From Nonomuraea gerenzanensis (GTDB lineage: Bacteria; Actinomycetota; Actinomycetes; Streptosporangiales; Streptosporangiaceae): a DNA stretch of 64,000 nucleotides. Numbering within the stretch: the first letter of the stretch is position 1; each line of letters opens with the position of its first letter. The position numbers and the translations under genes were made by a program. The notes under the pieces are model-generated. The model had not been told where the DNA came from. It ran no database searches and saw only the letters and a program-made list of their open reading frames with translations. The stretch is taken from contig NZ_CP084058.1 in NCBI RefSeq assembly GCF_020215645.1, positions 4,588,001 through 4,652,000 of the forward strand, written 5' to 3'. Positions 61,679-64,000 of this stretch are shown here, piece after piece.

Positions 61679-61706
61679 GTAATCGAACAATCACTTTGCG
61701 TAATCG
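61679..61706. promoter_or_regulatory. Direct repeat GTAATCG spaced 21 bp
   Basis: GTAATCG at 61679-61685 and 61700-61706, each in a similar context (TTTTGG-GTAATCG and CTTTGC-GTAATCG), two helical turns apart. This spacing suits a dimeric activator upstream of the gene at 61731. Confidence 0.45.
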
Positions 61707-61730
61707 TGGTCGGCGCAGGATCCTGTTCAC

Positions 61731-64000
61731 ATGGACGGATTCCTGGACGAGACCTGCGGGGGCGTGACGGAGCTGCGTGTGCACGGCGTCTCCGGCACGC
61801 CCCCGGCCGGCACGCTCGACCACCCGCATCCGCGCCGCGTCGCGGGCGACGGCCCCACCGGGTTCTACCGGCGGTGGTGGGAGAGCGAGCCGCCGTCCGG
61901 CGACCATCCGGACGTGCCCGGCGTGCGCCACCGGGAGGCGTACGCGTGGGGCAACCTCACCTCCGGCGGCCGCACGATCGCGCTGTGGCTGCTCCTGCTG
62001 CCGTTCTCGCTGGCGAACCTGTCGTACTTCATGCTGCCCAGGCCCGCGCGCGGCGTGCGGCTGCGGCACCTGACGGAGGCGGCGCAGCGGCTGTTCGGGC
62101 TGCTGCTCACCGGCACCCTCGTCGGGGCCGTCACCCGGGCCAGCGTCGACCTGGTGGGCTGGCAGTGCACGGCGGCCGGGCGGGCCTGCACCTACGACAC
62201 GGCGCCCGGGTGGGTGCGCTGGCTGGGCGTGGTGTGGGGCGACGAGCCGGCCAGGCGGCTGGCCGTCACCGCGCTGGTGCCGCTGCTGGTCGTGGTGCTG
62301 CTGTGGTGGCTGGCGCGGCGCACCTGGCTGCGCGACGAGCGCACGGTGCCGCCCAGGGTCGCCTTCCACGACGGGGTGCTGCTGGCCAGGCCGAGGCTGT
62401 GGCACGGGGCCGCGCCCGTATGGCGGCTACGGGTCGTGCACGTGGCCTTCTCCGTCGCCTCCATCGCGGTGGCCGTGTCGGCGCCCTTCGCCGGCACCCC
62501 GGCCGGGCGCGCGCTCACCGTGGCCAACGCGGGCGTGATGCTCGCCGCCGCCGTGCTGGCCGTGCTGCCGTCGATCGCCAGGCGGGTGGACCCGCACACG
62601 GAGCAGCGGGCGCCCGCGTGGCTGACCGCCGCGTGCCACGTGCTGCGGGTGGCCGCGCCCGTGGTGTTCCTGGCCACGATCGGCGCGGCGCTGAGGGGGC
62701 TGCCGGCCACGCCCGCCGGGACGGGCGCTCGGCTGCTGCCCGGCGTCGGTGTTGGAACGTTCCAGTACGCGGTGACGATCGGGCTCGCGGTGTTCATCCT
62801 GGTCGCCACGCTCGTGCTGGCCCGCATGGACCGGCCGGCCCGGCGTGGCCGGCCCGGCGCCGGCGGCGCGGAAGGTGCCGACGGCCTTGGCGGCTCTGAC
62901 AGCCCTGGCGGCCCTGGCGGCCCTGGCGGCGCGGACGGCGCGGACGGCGCCCAGGGCGAGGTGGGGGAGCGGCGGGCGCTGGGCGGGATCGGGGCGTGGG
63001 TCGTGCTGATGGCGGCGGCGGGCACCGCGAACGTGATGGCGCTCGGCCTGCTGTTCTGGACCGCCTCGTTCTTCGGGGTGCCCGCCCGCCCCGCCGACCC
63101 GCACCCCGTCGGCGGCAAGCTGTTCCTCGACGAGGCCGTCTGGTGGACGGCGGCGCTCGCACCGCTGCTGCTGGCCGGCCTCGCCGTCGTGGCGGCCGGG
63201 TTGTGGCTGATCCGCCGGAGGGAGGCCGCGCGGCTGGCCCCCGAGCTCAAGCCGTACTACCTGGAACGCGACGACGCCCGGGTGGTGGCACGGCAGTGGG
63301 CGCTGGCCGGGCTCACCGACCGCGCCGGGCTCCTGCTGGGCGTGCTCACCGCGATCGGGGTCGCCGGGTCCGTCGCGGTGGCCGTGATCTACCACTGGCG
63401 GCTGCTCACACCCGAAGGCGGGCTCGCCGGGCTGCTCGCCTCCGCAGGGAGCTGGGTCCTGGTGGCCGCCGCCGTGGCGCTGGTGGTGATCGGGCGGCGG
63501 ACGTACCGCGACACCCGGCTGCGCAGGACGGTCGGCATCCTCTGGGACATCTGCACGTTCTGGCCGCGCGCCATCCACCCGCTGTCGCCGCCCTGCTACA
63601 CCGAGCGGGTCGTCCCCGAGCTGATGACCCGCGTCGGGCAGCTCGCCCCCACCGGCCGCGGCCAGGTCGTGCTGTCCGGGCATAGCCAGGGCGCCGTCAT
63701 CGCCGCCGCCCTGGTGCTGCAGCTCGACCCCGCGCAGCGGGCGCGCGTGCGGCTGCTCACCCACGGCTCGCCGCTGCGCCGCATCTACACGCCGTTCTTC
63801 CCCGCCTACTTCGGTGACGCGGGGCTGAGCGCCGTACGGGAGCGGGTGAGCTGGTGCAACCTCTACCGGATGAGCGACCCCATCGGCGGGCCCGCGTTCC
63901 GGCGCGTCGATCCGCTGGCCGGCGGGCGGCGCGACGCGGTGGACCTGTTCTGCTGGGACCCGCCCCGGCCGGGGCCGGGGGAGCCGCTGCCCGCGACGCG
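61731..64000 (+). CDS. Large integral membrane protein with lipase-type GHSQG motif (partial)
   Basis: At least 756 residues from ATG 61731 (AGGA nine bases upstream); the frame runs off the window. The N-terminus is cytosolic (TELRVHGVSGTPP); about nine transmembrane segments follow (roughly 78-95, 118-140, 172-195, and pairs near 235-270, 300-325, 340-365, 420-445, 465-490, 530-580). A collagen-like Gly-rich loop lies at about 380-405 (GGPGGPGGADGADGAQ). Near residue 645 is VVLSGHSQGAVIAAALVLQ, the Ser nucleophile elbow of alpha/beta hydrolases (lipase class 3 or esterase). Substrate unknown; the active site would lie on the face opposite the loop only if the topology is as drawn. Confidence 0.75.
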   Translation, partial: MDGFLDETCGGVTELRVHGVSGTPPAGTLDHPHPRRVAGDGPTGFYRRWWESEPPSGDHPDVPGVRHREAYAWGNLTSGGRTIALWLLLLPFSLANLSYFMLPRPARGVRLRHLTEAAQRLFGLLLTGTLVGAVTRASVDLVGWQCTAAGRACTYDTAPGWVRWLGVVWGDEPARRLAVTALVPLLVVVLLWWLARRTWLRDERTVPPRVAFHDGVLLARPRLWHGAAPVWRLRVVHVAFSVASIAVAVSAPFAGTPAGRALTVANAGVMLAAAVLAVLPSIARRVDPHTEQRAPAWLTAACHVLRVAAPVVFLATIGAALRGLPATPAGTGARLLPGVGVGTFQYAVTIGLAVFILVATLVLARMDRPARRGRPGAGGAEGADGLGGSDSPGGPGGPGGADGADGAQGEVGERRALGGIGAWVVLMAAAGTANVMALGLLFWTASFFGVPARPADPHPVGGKLFLDEAVWWTAALAPLLLAGLAVVAAGLWLIRRREAARLAPELKPYYLERDDARVVARQWALAGLTDRAGLLLGVLTAIGVAGSVAVAVIYHWRLLTPEGGLAGLLASAGSWVLVAAAVALVVIGRRTYRDTRLRRTVGILWDICTFWPRAIHPLSPPCYTERVVPELMTRVGQLAPTGRGQVVLSGHSQGAVIAAALVLQLDPAQRARVRLLTHGSPLRRIYTPFFPAYFGDAGLSAVRERVSWCNLYRMSDPIGGPAFRRVDPLAGGRRDAVDLFCWDPPRPGPGEPLPAT

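Noticed and set aside
1..64000. tRNA, rRNA or riboswitch genes
   Set aside because: No cloverleaf with TTCRANNC, no rRNA-like stretch and no recognisable riboswitch core was found by eye on either strand.

Overview
This is a 64 kb piece of a very GC-rich, gene-dense chromosome. It is best read as a filamentous actinomycete, probably Streptosporangiales and Nonomuraea-like. The basis is GTG starts, TANNNT -10 boxes, leaderless starts, DUF4142, DUF2382 and GerW-type proteins, many secreted hydrolases, and KhtTU-like and CopC genes. The genus is inference. No rRNA, tRNA or CRISPR array was seen.

Layout. 1-5.1 kb: tail of an aldehyde dehydrogenase, a secreted DUF4142 protein, an SDR with a palindromic operator, a GNAT enzyme, a decayed HAD gene, an orphan double Phd-like protein, DUF1918 and a zinc alcohol dehydrogenase. 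5.1-6.8 kb: an intact IS1634-type element that landed between two convergent stop codons. 6.8-21.9 kb: a TetR/oxidoreductase divergent pair, an ICMT-like membrane protein, a 1338-residue secreted repeat protein, a PIMT-type methyltransferase, a cysteine-free HesB-fold protein, a CE7 esterase, a membrane-anchored pseudo-hydrolase, a PRC/DUF2382 stress protein and a secreted sialidase-like protein. 22.1-28.9 kb: a co-directional set that looks like a small specialised-metabolite cluster: unknown protein, 78-residue peptide, VAO-type flavoprotein with a frameshift, DHA2 exporter, FAD hydroxylase and fatty-acid desaturase. 29-41.4 kb: a CopC group, a nucleotidyltransferase, an AKR/FMN-reductase operon with a divergent XRE regulator, beta-helix and pentapeptide-repeat proteins, a KhtTU-like K+/H+ antiporter pair, and a response regulator, ATPase and PAS histidine kinase group.

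41.4-51.8 kb holds central carbon genes (phosphoketolase, IlvD/Edd dehydratase, pgi, zwf) around a large membrane-embedded NACHT/STAND-like NTPase. 51.8-55.1 kb has a GerW-type protein, a cupin-like/LysE pair, a VIT1-type Fe/Mn transporter behind a perfect LexA-box core, and a Uma2 remnant. 55.2-61.7 kb is a starch/maltodextrin locus: a frameshifted pullulanase divergent from a binding protein and two permeases, with maltose-type operators between them. The window ends inside a large membrane protein carrying a GHSQG lipase motif.

The main points of interest are the NACHT-like NTPase, the 22-29 kb cluster, the LexA box on the VIT gene, the pseudo-hydrolase, two frameshifts that both sit at G4/C4 runs, the precise IS insertion, and a recurring leaderless-promoter arrangement.
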